Assembly (NCBI RefSeq): GCF_900156175.1
Contig: NZ_FTMV01000001.1
Span: forward strand, 186,001 to 250,000
Direction: 5' to 3'
Length of the DNA stretch: 64,000 nt
From: Janthinobacterium sp. TND4EL3
Lineage (GTDB): Bacteria; Pseudomonadota; Gammaproteobacteria; Burkholderiales; Burkholderiaceae_D
Of this stretch, positions 7,486-15,959 are shown piece by piece. Positions within the stretch are counted from its first letter, which is position 1. Each line of letters begins with the position of its first letter. The notes beneath the pieces were generated by a model. That model saw only the letters and a list, made by a program, of their open reading frames with translations, did no database searches and was not told the DNA's origin. The position numbers and the translations under genes are program-made.

Positions 7486-7908
7486 ATGCCCAACATCGCC
7501 CGCATCCTGCAAGACAGCCGCATCATCGCCATCGTCGGCATGTCCGACAAGCTCGAACGCGCCAGCCACGAGGTGGCCGATTACCTTCTACGGCATGGTT
7601 ACCGCGTGCTGCCCGTCAATCCGGCCCTGGCCGGGCGCGACGTGCTGGGCCAGCGCGCCTATGCCACCCTGGCGGAGGCTGCGGCTGCCGTCGCGCCGGC
7701 GCGCATCGACATCGTCGACTGTTTCCGCAAGCCGGCGGATATCCTGCCCATCGCCGAGGAAGCCATCGCCGTCAAGGCGGGCTGTTTGTGGCTGCAGCTC
7801 GACGTCATCAACGAGCAGGCGGCGCAGCTGGCGCGGGCGGCGGGCCTGGAGGTGGTGATGGACCACTGCACAAAAATCGAGCACCGCAAGCTGGCGGTGG
7901 CGGCATGA
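7486..7908 (+). CDS. CoA-binding domain protein (YccU family)
   Basis: Small cytoplasmic Rossmann-fold protein (140 aa) of the CoA_binding_2 family, related to the CoA-binding domain of succinyl-CoA synthetase. IIAIVGMSDKLERASHEVA is the nucleotide-binding loop, YRVLPVNP the second strand/turn, DIVDCFRKPADI and CLWLQLDVINEQAA later family motifs, and MDHCTKIEHRKL the conserved tail. E. coli YccU has similar length and layout. The biochemical role of the family is not settled. The stop overlaps the PPK2 start (ATGA), suggesting translational coupling. Confidence 0.88.
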   Translation: MPNIARILQDSRIIAIVGMSDKLERASHEVADYLLRHGYRVLPVNPALAGRDVLGQRAYATLAEAAAAVAPARIDIVDCFRKPADILPIAEEAIAVKAGCLWLQLDVINEQAAQLARAAGLEVVMDHCTKIEHRKLAVAA

Positions 7909-8747
7909 AGGCGCGCACGCAATTTCGCGCCGGCCACGGTTTTGAACTGAACGAGGACTTCGCCGGCAAGCGCCTGCTGGGCGCCGCCACCAAGGCGGCC
8001 AACAAGAAGCTGACGCCGGCCCAGTGCAAGGCGCTGGACCGCGAGGAAACCGTGGCACTGACGGCGCAGATCGCCGAGTGCCAGAGCATGCTGTATGCGC
8101 AGCACAAAAAGAAGGTGTTGCTGGTCCTGCAGGGCATGGATACCTCGGGCAAGGATGGCACGGTGAAGGCCATCTTCAGCAATATCAACCCGATGGGCAT
8201 CCGCGCCGTGGCGTTCAAGGGCCCGACCGATATCGAACTGGCGCACGACTACCTGTGGCGCGTGCACCAGCACGTGCCCGTCAAGGGCGAGATCGCCATC
8301 TTCAACCGCAGCCATTACGAGGATGTACTGATCACGCGCGTGCAGGACATGATCGACAAGGCCGAATGCCAGCGCCGCTACGCGCAGATCCGCGATTTCG
8401 AGCGCATGCTGAGCGAAACGGGCACCGTGATCCTGAAAGTCTTCCTGCATATTTCCAAGGACGAGCAGCGGGGGCGGCTGCAGGAGCGGCTCGACGATCC
8501 CGACCGTCAGTGGAAGTTCGATCCCAACGATATCGCCCAGCGCAAGAAGTGGGATGGCTACCAGCGCGCCTATGAAACGGCGATCCGCGAGACGGATGCC
8601 GATCACGCGCCGTGGTACGTGGTGCCATCCAATTCCAAGACGCAGCGTAACCTGGTGGTGGCCTCGCTGCTGCTGGAAACCCTGCAGGCGATGAAGCTCG
8701 GCTATCCGCCGCCGGACCCGAAACTGTCGTCTTTCAAGGTCGAGTAG
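7905..8747 (+). CDS. ppk2: Polyphosphate kinase 2 family protein
   Basis: Polyphosphate-dependent nucleotide phosphotransferase (280 aa): uses polyP to phosphorylate ADP or AMP. Walker A is GMDTSGKDGT and the Walker B region IAIFNRSHYEDVLITRV; FKGPTDIELAHDYLWRVHQHVP is the lid segment and KFDPNDIAQRKKWDGYQRA the conserved C-terminal block. It is a single-domain enzyme, as in class I and III PPK2; the class cannot be fixed by eye. The start at 7905 is coupled to the CoA-binding protein by a 4-base overlap. A CoA-binding protein next to an energy-recycling kinase may reflect a shared energy-status role, which is inference. Confidence 0.9.
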   Translation: MKARTQFRAGHGFELNEDFAGKRLLGAATKAANKKLTPAQCKALDREETVALTAQIAECQSMLYAQHKKKVLLVLQGMDTSGKDGTVKAIFSNINPMGIRAVAFKGPTDIELAHDYLWRVHQHVPVKGEIAIFNRSHYEDVLITRVQDMIDKAECQRRYAQIRDFERMLSETGTVILKVFLHISKDEQRGRLQERLDDPDRQWKFDPNDIAQRKKWDGYQRAYETAIRETDADHAPWYVVPSNSKTQRNLVVASLLLETLQAMKLGYPPPDPKLSSFKVE

Positions 8748-8839
8748 AGGCGAGGGCCGTTCAACGCTGCGCCTGCGGAATCGGCCGCGCTGTGGCATAG
8801 TATCCCTCGTCGATAATTCAAACCAGACCGGAGATCCAT

Positions 8840-10294
8840 ATGCTGCAGTTGAAAGATCCTACCTTGTTGCGTCACCAGGCTTACGTGAATGGAGCCTGGA
8901 TGGACGCCGATGGTGGCCAGACGATTAATGTGAGCAATCCCGCCACCGGCGAGCATATCGGCACGGTGCCCCTGATGGGCGCAGCCGAGACGCGCCGCGC
9001 CATCGAGGCGGCCAATGCCGCCTGGCCCGCCTGGCGCAAGAAGACGGCCAAGGAACGCGCGGCCGTGCTGCGCCGCTGGCATGACCTGATCCTGGAAAAC
9101 GCCGACGACCTGGCGCTGATCATGACTACCGAGCAGGGCAAGCCCCTGCCGGAAGCGAAGGGCGAAGTGCAGTTCGGCGCCTCGTTCATCGAGTGGTTTG
9201 CCGAGGAAGGCAAGCGCGTGGCGGGCGATACGCTGCAGTCGCCATGGCCGGACCGCCGCCTGGTCATCACCAAGGAGCCGATTGGCGTGTGCGCCGCCAT
9301 CACGCCGTGGAATTTCCCCGCCGCCATGATCACGCGCAAAGTCGGCCCGGCCTTGGCCGCCGGCTGCCCGATGGTCCTGAAGCCGGCCGAAGCGACGCCG
9401 TTTTCCGCGCTGGCGCTGGCCGTGCTGGCCGAGCGCGCGGGCGTGCCGGCCGGCGTGTTCAGCATCGTCACGGGCGCGCCGAAGGAGATTGGCGGCGAAA
9501 TGACGTCGAACCCCATCGTGCGCAAACTGACGTTTACGGGTTCCACGCAAGTGGGCCGTTTGCTGGCGGAACAGTGCGCGCCGACGATCAAGAAACTGTC
9601 GCTGGAACTGGGCGGCAATGCGCCGTTCATCGTCTTCGACGACGCCGACCTGGATGCGGCCGTGGAAGGCGCCATCGCCTCGAAATACCGCAACGCAGGC
9701 CAGACCTGCGTGTGCGCCAACCGCCTGTACGTGCAGGACAGCGTGTATGAAGCGTTCGCCGAGAAACTGGTGGCGGCCGTGGCCAAGCTGAAGGTCGGCA
9801 ATGGCATTGAGGCAGGCGTCACGCAAGGCCCGCTGATCGACGGCAAGGCCGTCGCCAAGGTGGAAGAGCACGTGGCCGATGCGCTGGGCAAGGGCGGTCG
9901 CCTGCTGGCCGGCGGCAAGCGCCATGCACTGGGCAATGGCTTCTTCGAGCCGACCATCATCGCCGACGTGACGAACGACATGCGCGTGGCCACCGAGGAA
10001 ACCTTCGGGCCGCTGGCGCCCCTGTTCCGCTTCAAGACCGACGAAGAAGTCATCGCCCTGGCCAACAACACGGAATTTGGTCTGGCCGCCTACTTCTATT
10101 CGCGCGACATCGGCCGCATCTGGCGCGTGGCAGAAGGCCTGGAAACGGGCATGGTCGGCGTCAACACGGGCCTGATCTCGAACGAGATCGCCCCCTTCGG
10201 CGGCGTCAAGCAATCGGGCCTGGGCCGCGAAGGGTCGACCTACGGTATCGAGGATTATCTCGTCATCAAGTACATCTGCATGGGCGGCATCTAA
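8840..10294 (+). CDS. gabD: NAD(P)-dependent succinate-semialdehyde dehydrogenase
   Basis: Aldehyde dehydrogenase (484 aa, the usual GabD length) oxidising succinate semialdehyde to succinate in 4-aminobutyrate degradation. The catalytic cysteine is C290 in NAGQTCVCANR and the general-base Glu lies in LELGGNAPFIVFDDADL; AITPWNFPAAMI and LTFTGSTQVGRLL bind the dinucleotide. The N terminus LKDPTLLRHQAYVNGAW is typical of GabD. It stands alone, without a GABA transaminase beside it. Some pentose-pathway 2-oxoglutarate-semialdehyde dehydrogenases are close GabD relatives, so a role linked to the sugar operon 1.6 kb upstream is possible but not indicated by the kinase/aldolase route there. Confidence 0.9.
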   Translation: MLQLKDPTLLRHQAYVNGAWMDADGGQTINVSNPATGEHIGTVPLMGAAETRRAIEAANAAWPAWRKKTAKERAAVLRRWHDLILENADDLALIMTTEQGKPLPEAKGEVQFGASFIEWFAEEGKRVAGDTLQSPWPDRRLVITKEPIGVCAAITPWNFPAAMITRKVGPALAAGCPMVLKPAEATPFSALALAVLAERAGVPAGVFSIVTGAPKEIGGEMTSNPIVRKLTFTGSTQVGRLLAEQCAPTIKKLSLELGGNAPFIVFDDADLDAAVEGAIASKYRNAGQTCVCANRLYVQDSVYEAFAEKLVAAVAKLKVGNGIEAGVTQGPLIDGKAVAKVEEHVADALGKGGRLLAGGKRHALGNGFFEPTIIADVTNDMRVATEETFGPLAPLFRFKTDEEVIALANNTEFGLAAYFYSRDIGRIWRVAEGLETGMVGVNTGLISNEIAPFGGVKQSGLGREGSTYGIEDYLVIKYICMGGI

Positions 10295-10300
10295 GACCGC

Positions 10301-11425
10301 TTAACGCGAGCCGCGGCGCGCGGCGAGGCGGTCCAGCATGCCCTTGACCGCTTCCATCTGCGTGCCGCTCTTGCGGTAGAAATCCGGGTCGATCGGGTTG
10401 ATGCTGGTGTAGCCCCAGAAATCCCAGCAGCCTTTCGGGTTGTACGGATAGACGGGGCTCGGTTCGGCCTGCGGATACAGCACGATGATCTTGTTGGCGT
10501 CCGCCACCTGGTTGTAGCCGGTGCCGGTATAGAAGCGGTCGCCGATGGCTTGCGTCGTTTGCAGGCAGCCGTGAAACACCACGTGCACGCGGCAGCTTTC
10601 GCTGTCGCAGGCTTTCGGGATGTAGGCATAGCCCGTATTGTTCATGCTGGAGTAGGCGTTCTGGATGAAGCTGCGCTGGTTGAAGGCGATCAGCTTGCCC
10701 GTCAGGGTGGTCGACGACGGTTGCAGGTCCGGGTACAGGTGCTGCAGGATGTCGCGCGCCTGGACGTAGTCGCAGTCGTTGATGAACGGCGATTCCGTTA
10801 CGGCGCAAGGCTTGTCCTGATTGCTGTCGGTCAAAATGGCGTGGCCCGCGCCTAGCGTGTCGACGAAGCGGATCTGCGCCGCCGGCGTGCCTGCCAGTTG
10901 ATAGAATTTTCCCACCTGTTCCACCACCGGCCGCGTCACGGTCTGGTCTTTCGTTCCGCTGAACAGATACACGCGCTGGCGTTTCAGGTTGGCCGTGTCG
11001 TCGATGAGACGGTCGCGCGCAAAATCGTTCGCCGCACGCAGCAATTCGCTGGCGACGGGCGGCGCCACCTGTGCGCTGCCTGGATTCATGCAGGTGGTCA
11101 GCGCATTCGTCAGGTAGGGAATATACGGGAAGCGGCCCGGCTGGCCCGAGCAGAAATACGGGCCGCCGGCGATGATGCCGGCGCCGGCGACGGTGGCCGA
11201 GTAGGCGACGGCAAACTGCGCCGCCATGAAGCCGCCCGAGGACAGGCCGGACACGGTGGTCTGGCTCAGGTCGGCCTGGTAGGTGGGCAGGGCGGGGGCG
11301 TCCTTGGTCGCGGCGGGCTTGACGGCTTTGGCAGCCGTGGCGGCGTGGGCGCTTGCTGGCGCCAGGATGAGCAGGCTGGCGGCCAGCAGGGCGGCGGGTA
11401 TCGCGGTCAGGTGCGGGAAGGGCAT
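10301..11425 (-). CDS. Secreted/periplasmic PHB depolymerase
   Basis: Alpha/beta hydrolase (374 aa) of the poly(3-hydroxybutyrate) depolymerase family, expected to cleave denatured PHB or 3-hydroxybutyrate oligomers. A signal peptide spans residues 1-28 (hydrophobic run then ASAHA). The lipase box is GLSSGG with nucleophile S62; YIPYLTNALTTCMNP, HVVFHGCLQTT (oxyanion region) and WDFWGYTS are family features. Start chosen at 11425, where GGAG precedes ATG and the signal peptide begins. Convergent with gabD, 6 bases apart. Together with the second PHB-type esterase at 22839 it points to a PHB-storing or PHB-using organism. Confidence 0.85.
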   Translation of the reverse strand: MPFPHLTAIPAALLAASLLILAPASAHAATAAKAVKPAATKDAPALPTYQADLSQTTVSGLSSGGFMAAQFAVAYSATVAGAGIIAGGPYFCSGQPGRFPYIPYLTNALTTCMNPGSAQVAPPVASELLRAANDFARDRLIDDTANLKRQRVYLFSGTKDQTVTRPVVEQVGKFYQLAGTPAAQIRFVDTLGAGHAILTDSNQDKPCAVTESPFINDCDYVQARDILQHLYPDLQPSSTTLTGKLIAFNQRSFIQNAYSSMNNTGYAYIPKACDSESCRVHVVFHGCLQTTQAIGDRFYTGTGYNQVADANKIIVLYPQAEPSPVYPYNPKGCWDFWGYTSINPIDPDFYRKSGTQMEAVKGMLDRLAARRGSR

Positions 11426-11601
11426 GGCAACTCCACAAGGCAAGGGCAGGAAGGCCGAGCATAGGTAAAAAAACTGTGCTTTGGGAAAGTACTGCACGGT
11501 CGTTGATATCGCTCAAGCTATTGCTGTTGTCGGTCGTCTTGTACGCGTGCGCGGCGTTTGGCATAGAATGGTTTTTTTACTTTTCGACCATGGTGCCCTT
11601 C

Positions 11602-12189
11602 ATGTCCAAGATCTTTGCCCAGCTGTTTGCGCTGACCACCCTTGCCGCCGGCACCAGCCTGGCCGTGCCCGCCCATGCCGCTGAAACCGCCGTCGCCGCG
11701 CCCGCTGCCTGCCCCGCCATCCTCAAGCAGACCTTCAACCGCCTGCAGGATGAAGCGCCGCAAAACCTGTGCCAGTACGCGGGCAAGGTCGTGCTGGTGG
11801 TCAATACGGCCAGTTATTGCGGTTTTACCAACCAGTATGAAGGGCTGGAAGCGCTGTACGCCAAGTACGGCAGCAAGGGCCTGGTGGTGCTGGGTTTCCC
11901 GTCGAACGATTTCGGCAAGCAGGAGCCGGGCAACAGCAAGGAAATCGCCGATTTCTGCTACAACACCTATGGCGTGAAGTTCCCCATGTTTTCGAAGTCC
12001 GTCGTCTCCGGCCCCAATCCGAACCCGCTGTATGTGGACCTGATCAAGCAGACGGGCAAGACCCCGGCCTGGAATTTCCATAAATACCTGATCGACCGCC
12101 ACGGTAAAGTGGTGGAAAGCTTTCCCAGCAAGGTGACGCCGGACGACAAGAAGCTCGTTGGCGCGGTGGAAAAAGCGCTGGCGATGTAA
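11602..12189 (+). CDS. Glutathione peroxidase family protein with signal peptide
   Basis: Thiol peroxidase of the glutathione-peroxidase fold, reducing hydroperoxides. Residues 1-27 look like a cleavable signal peptide (AVPAHA end), so it probably acts in the periplasm. The peroxidatic cysteine is C73 in NTASYCGFTNQYEGLE; GFPSNDFGKQEPG and WNFHKYLIDRHGKV carry the Gln and Trp of the catalytic tetrad. Bacterial members often use thioredoxin rather than glutathione. Start at 11602 (MSKIF) is preferred for the signal peptide; an ATG at 11590 adds four residues, and neither has a strong ribosome-binding site. Divergent from the PHB depolymerase; a rho-independent terminator follows at 12203. Confidence 0.85.
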   Translation: MSKIFAQLFALTTLAAGTSLAVPAHAAETAVAAPAACPAILKQTFNRLQDEAPQNLCQYAGKVVLVVNTASYCGFTNQYEGLEALYAKYGSKGLVVLGFPSNDFGKQEPGNSKEIADFCYNTYGVKFPMFSKSVVSGPNPNPLYVDLIKQTGKTPAWNFHKYLIDRHGKVVESFPSKVTPDDKKLVGAVEKALAM

Positions 12190-12202
12190 GTTGCCGATAC
12201 AC

Positions 12203-12230
12203 AAGCAGGCTTGAGCGCCTGCTTTTTTTT
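12203..12230 (+). terminator. Rho-independent terminator after the glutathione peroxidase gene
   Basis: AAGCAGGC (12203-12210) pairs with GCCTGCTT (12217-12224) around a 6-base loop and runs directly into eight T residues ending at 12230, 13 bases after the stop codon. Confidence 0.85.
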
Positions 12231-12310
12231 AATGCCGTGCTTGTCGTCTTGCCATCATTGTCCTAAGCTGGATGTTCGTGTTTGTCAAAACAATCATCAA
12301 GGAGATCATC

Positions 12311-12670
12311 ATGGCGTATGTCGATGGATTTGTGGTGCCCGTACCGAAAGCCAAGCTCGATGCCTACCTGGCCATGTCGCGCGCCTGCGGCGCCGTCTGG
12401 CGCGAGTATGGGGCGCTGGAATTTCGCGAATGCGTGGGTGACGATGTCAAGCCGGGCAAGCTGACTTCGTTCCCGCAGGCGGTGGACTTGCAGGATGGCG
12501 AAGTGGTGGTGTTTTCCTGGATCGTGTATGAGTCGCGCGCCAAGCGCGATGAAATCAACGACAAGGTCATGAAAGACCCGCGCCTGGCCGAGATGATGGA
12601 CCCGGCCAAGCTGCCGTTCGATGGCAAGCGGATGATCTACGGCGGCTACGAGATGCGTGTGGATCTTTAA
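12311..12670 (+). CDS. DUF1428 family protein (YbaA-like)
   Basis: Small cytoplasmic protein (119 aa) matching the DUF1428/YbaA family in length (E. coli YbaA 117 aa) and motifs: MAYVDGFVVPVP at the N terminus, GALEFRECVGDD in the middle, VFSWIVYESRAKRDEIN and PFDGKRMIYGGYE at the end. These are dimeric alpha+beta barrel proteins without a settled function. An excellent AAGGAG site lies 7 bases before the start at 12311. The stop overlaps the convergent pabB-pabC gene by 4 bases. Confidence 0.9.
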   Translation: MAYVDGFVVPVPKAKLDAYLAMSRACGAVWREYGALEFRECVGDDVKPGKLTSFPQAVDLQDGEVVVFSWIVYESRAKRDEINDKVMKDPRLAEMMDPAKLPFDGKRMIYGGYEMRVDL

Positions 12671-14502
12671 ATAAGAGCAGCAGGCAGCGCCCCGCGCAGC
12701 GCATTGCAGACGACGATGGCCTCGGCGCGCGCCAGCATGGGGCGCGTGATGATGGTTTCCTGCGCATCCCAGGCAGGATCGGCCAGCATGGTTGCGCGCT
12801 GCACGCCGGGCAGCAGGCCGCAGGACAGGGGCGGCGTGTGCCAGCGGCCGTCCAGCCGGACGAAGACATTGCTGCGCCCGCCCTCCGTCAGCTCGCCCCG
12901 CTCGTTAAAGAACAGCATGTCGAAGCCCCCTTGCGCCTCGGCCGCGCGCCACGCCGCGTCATAGCGCGCGCGCACGCTGCTCTTGTGGCGCAGGAACAGG
13001 TCGTCTGCTGTGGTGGCGTCGGGCGCCAGCATGACGTTGACCGTCTCCGGCAAGGCGCTGAGGGCGCCGCTTTGCACCGTGAACCGGCCATCCTGGCGCA
13101 GCGCCAGGCGCAGGCGGAAGGGCGCATCGTCGGGGCGCGCGGCGCAGGCGGCCTGCAGCGCGGCGCGGGCCGCGTCCGCATCCCAGTGAAAACCGAAGTA
13201 GGCGCAGGAGGCGGCCAGGCGCGCCAGGTGGCGCTCCTGCTGGCGGCAGCCGCCGGCGCGGCTGGCGTGCAGGGTCTCGAACAGTTCGAAGTCGTTGCTC
13301 AGCCCCGTCAGGAAGCGGGCCTTGAGCTGGCATTCCGCAAATTCCTCGTGCGGGTCACTGTCGAGGACGATGCCGGCGCCTACGCCCATTTCGCCGCGCC
13401 GCAGGCCGCCGGGGCCAGCCGGTTGCAGGGCAAGCGTGCGGATGGGCACGGACATGCAAAAGTCGCCTACGGCGTGGGCCGCGCCGGCGGCCGGCGGATC
13501 GAACCAGCCGATGGCGCCCGTGTAGATGCCGCGTGGCGCCGGCTCCAGTTCGGCGATGATTTCCATGGTGCGGCGCTTGGGTGCGCCCGTGATCGAGCCG
13601 CACGGATACAAGGCCTGGAAGATGTCGGCCAGCGATGCATCGCCGCGCAAACGCGCCTGCACGGTGGACGTCATCTGCAGCACGCTGCTGTAGCGCGTCA
13701 CCTGGAACAGGGCCGGTACCTTGACGGAGCCCGTGGCGGCGATGCGGCCGATGTCGTTGCGCAGCAGGTCGACGATCATCAGGTTTTCCGCGCGGTTCTT
13801 CGGGTCGCTGGCCAGGTCGGCGGCGCGGCGCGCGTTTTCGTCCGTTTGTTCAGGCGGGGCTGCCGGCGCCGTGCCTTTCATCGGGCGCGCCGTCAGTTCG
13901 CCCTGCGCATGGCGCACGAACAGCTCCGGCGACAGCGACAGCAGGGCGCCGCCGTCGGGCAGCATCACCAGCGCGCCATACGGCACGGGCTGGCGCGCGC
14001 GCAGCCGCGCATACAGGGCCAGGGGTGAGCCGAAGGCGTCGAAGCGCAAGCGATACGTATAGTTGACCTGATAAGTGTCGCCGGCCATGATGTAGTCGTG
14101 GATGTGTTGCAGTGCTTGCGTGAATTCGGCCTGATCCACATTGGCGCGGATATCTGCCACACCGGCCGGCGGGGCGTCCGCGTGGACGCGCGCGGCCAGC
14201 CACTGTGCCACGTCGTCCTGCGACAGCTGCGTGCAATGTTCGAAGACGAGCACCTGCGCCAGCGGCGGCGCATCTGGGCCAGGGGCGCGCGGCGGCATGG
14301 CCAGCAAGTGCGCGCCCAGCTCGTAGCTGCACACGCTGACGGCGTACTGGCCGCGATTTAAGGCCTCTTGCAGCCCCTCGAGCAGGGCTGGCCACTGCTC
14401 CCCCTTGCTGCACCGCAGGACCGCCGTCAGGCCCGTGTACAGGCGCGAAGCGGCGCCCGGGGTGCTGGCGTCGTCGAGCAGGGCGAAACAGTCGGTATGC
14501 AT
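12667..14502 (-). CDS. Aminodeoxychorismate synthase component I fused to aminodeoxychorismate lyase (PabB-PabC)
   Basis: Bifunctional folate-pathway enzyme (611 aa). Residues ~1-390 are the chorismate-binding PabB domain: RPMKGTAPAAP carries the catalytic lysine loop, DPKNRAENLMIVDLLRNDIG and GSITGAPKRRTMEIIAELE are family signatures, and GAGIVLDSDPHEEFAE ends the domain. Residues ~395-611 are a class IV aminotransferase-fold PabC domain: FELFETLHA, RHKSSVRARYD (PLP lysine), DMLFFNERGELTEGGRSNVFV and LLPGVQRATML. The product would be 4-aminobenzoate from chorismate plus ammonia supplied by a glutaminase (PabA) encoded elsewhere. No PabA domain or gene is visible nearby. Confidence 0.93.
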   Translation of the reverse strand: MHTDCFALLDDASTPGAASRLYTGLTAVLRCSKGEQWPALLEGLQEALNRGQYAVSVCSYELGAHLLAMPPRAPGPDAPPLAQVLVFEHCTQLSQDDVAQWLAARVHADAPPAGVADIRANVDQAEFTQALQHIHDYIMAGDTYQVNYTYRLRFDAFGSPLALYARLRARQPVPYGALVMLPDGGALLSLSPELFVRHAQGELTARPMKGTAPAAPPEQTDENARRAADLASDPKNRAENLMIVDLLRNDIGRIAATGSVKVPALFQVTRYSSVLQMTSTVQARLRGDASLADIFQALYPCGSITGAPKRRTMEIIAELEPAPRGIYTGAIGWFDPPAAGAAHAVGDFCMSVPIRTLALQPAGPGGLRRGEMGVGAGIVLDSDPHEEFAECQLKARFLTGLSNDFELFETLHASRAGGCRQQERHLARLAASCAYFGFHWDADAARAALQAACAARPDDAPFRLRLALRQDGRFTVQSGALSALPETVNVMLAPDATTADDLFLRHKSSVRARYDAAWRAAEAQGGFDMLFFNERGELTEGGRSNVFVRLDGRWHTPPLSCGLLPGVQRATMLADPAWDAQETIITRPMLARAEAIVVCNALRGALPAALI

Positions 14503-14523
14503 GGGGACAGCCGCGGCGGTGAC

Positions 14524-15099
14524 TTACCCCAGCAGCATGGCGATTTGCAGCGCCGCTTCCTGGGATGGGTTGATCTTGAAGCCGCTCTTGGCGTAGCGGT
14601 GCCAGCGTCCGATGACGAAGCTGACGATCAGCGTGGCGCGCGCCGCCACTTCGCTTTCCTTGCCATGGCCTTCCGTGGCAGCCACGCGCAAGGCCTGCTT
14701 GAGCGCCAGTTCCACGCGGTCGTAGAACTGGTTCATGCGCACTTGCAGGCGCTCGTCTTCATTGACCAGGGCGTCGCCGATCAGCACGCGCGTCATGCCC
14801 GGATTGCTGATGGCGAAATTGAGCAGCATGCCGATGATATCGCGCGTCTGCGTCATGCCGTCGCTGTGCTTTTCCGCGATCTGGTTGATCAGGCCGAAGA
14901 CGCTCGACTCGATGAATTCGATCAGCCCCTCGAACATTTGCGCCTTGCTGGCGAAATGGCGGTACAGGGCCGCTTCCGAGACGGCCAGTCTGGCCGCCAG
15001 CGCGGCTGTGGTGATCTTTTCGCCTTTCGGCTGCTCCAGCATTGCGGCGAGGGCCTGAAGAATTTGTAGCCTGCGTTGGCCCGGCGGTGTGCTTGCCAT
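14524..15099 (-). CDS. slmA: Nucleoid occlusion factor SlmA (TetR family)
   Basis: DNA-binding division inhibitor (191 aa) that blocks FtsZ assembly over the nucleoid. The N-terminal TetR helix-turn-helix is ITTAALAARLAVSEAALYRHF, preceded by RRLQILQALAAMLEQP, both strongly SlmA-like; FIESSVFGLINQI and FAISNPGMTRVLIGDALVNE are family motifs of the dimerisation domain. Start at 15099 gives the standard N terminus (MASTPPGQRR) and usual length; longer in-frame starts add unlike sequence. Located after the pyrimidine 5'-nucleotidase and argB on the same strand, an order common in Burkholderiales, which supports the assignment over a generic TetR. Confidence 0.93.
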   Translation of the reverse strand: MASTPPGQRRLQILQALAAMLEQPKGEKITTAALAARLAVSEAALYRHFASKAQMFEGLIEFIESSVFGLINQIAEKHSDGMTQTRDIIGMLLNFAISNPGMTRVLIGDALVNEDERLQVRMNQFYDRVELALKQALRVAATEGHGKESEVAARATLIVSFVIGRWHRYAKSGFKINPSQEAALQIAMLLG

Positions 15100-15200
15100 A
15101 TTTTCTCTTGTCGTTAAAAAAATGCTGCCTTGATGGGGAGGTCCGTCACCGCCGCTAGCGGTGCGGCTTCCGGCGTCAGCCGCAAGCCCGGGAGTCCCCT

Positions 15201-15935
15201 TCAACGCAGACGGTGAAGGCGGCGTGCCAAATGCCGGACAGATTTTACTTTGACATCGACGTAAGCGGGGCGATTTAACGCCTTGGGCAGCTTCGCCACG
15301 CCGATCGGATCGGCCATTTTCAGGTATTGCGTGACCCAGGCCGTGCGCAGGCCCAGTCTTTTTGCGCCCTTCAGGTTGGCGAGGGTGTCTTCTACCAGGA
15401 TGCAGCGGCCGGGGCGGATCTGGTGCTTGCGCATCAGTTTGCGCAGCATCAGTGTCGATGGCTTGGGCCGCAGCTGGCGGTGTACCTGCATCGCCTCGAT
15501 GGCGACGTGGTGTGAAAAGTGCTGGCGCAGTCCCAGGTGGCGCATCACGTCGCTCGAATAGCGCAGCGGCGCGTTGGTGAGTAAAATTTTACGGCCAGGC
15601 AGGCGTTTGAGTAAAGCCCCCAGCCCCCGCTCGGCGCGTATCATGGCGCGCAAATCGTCGAAGGCGTGCGTCTCGTGCAAAAAATGCGCGGCCTGCACCT
15701 GATGGTGCTTGACGATGCCCAGCAAGGTGGCCCCGTAACGGTGCCAGTAGGCCGCGCGCGCCGCATTGACGATGGCATCGTCGGCCGGCGTCACACCGTC
15801 GCCCAGTACGCGGGCAATATACGTGTTCATATTGGCCGTGATGGTGGGGAAAATGGCATGCGAGGCATTGTGCAGCGTGTTGTCGAGGTCAAACAGCCAG
15901 ACCGGCGACGAGCGGTTAAGATGGGACACAGGCAC
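15201..15935 (-). CDS. Pyrimidine 5'-nucleotidase (HAD superfamily)
   Basis: HAD phosphatase (244 aa) of the pyrimidine 5'-nucleotidase (SDT1-like) group. Motif I is WLFDLDNTLH with nucleophile D16 and acid/base D18; motif II is ILLTNAP, the motif III lysine lies in RPKPSTLMLRKLM and motif IV is CILVEDTLANLKGAK. A helical cap lies between motifs I and II. The start is GTG at 15935 (an alternative GTG at 15929); no ATG precedes motif I in frame. Head-to-head with the TraB/GumN gene, 24 bases apart. In relatives it is usually next to argB; here a reverse-strand gene and a tRNA sit between them. Confidence 0.88.
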   Translation of the reverse strand: MPVSHLNRSSPVWLFDLDNTLHNASHAIFPTITANMNTYIARVLGDGVTPADDAIVNAARAAYWHRYGATLLGIVKHHQVQAAHFLHETHAFDDLRAMIRAERGLGALLKRLPGRKILLTNAPLRYSSDVMRHLGLRQHFSHHVAIEAMQVHRQLRPKPSTLMLRKLMRKHQIRPGRCILVEDTLANLKGAKRLGLRTAWVTQYLKMADPIGVAKLPKALNRPAYVDVKVKSVRHLARRLHRLR

Positions 15936-15959
15936 GAGAGTCTTTGCTAGCGAGAGAAG

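Noticed and set aside
8840-10294. gabD as the 2-oxoglutarate-semialdehyde dehydrogenase of a Weimberg pathway
   Set aside because: The upstream operon encodes a keto-deoxy acid kinase and aldolase rather than a second dehydratase, and two unrelated genes lie between them.
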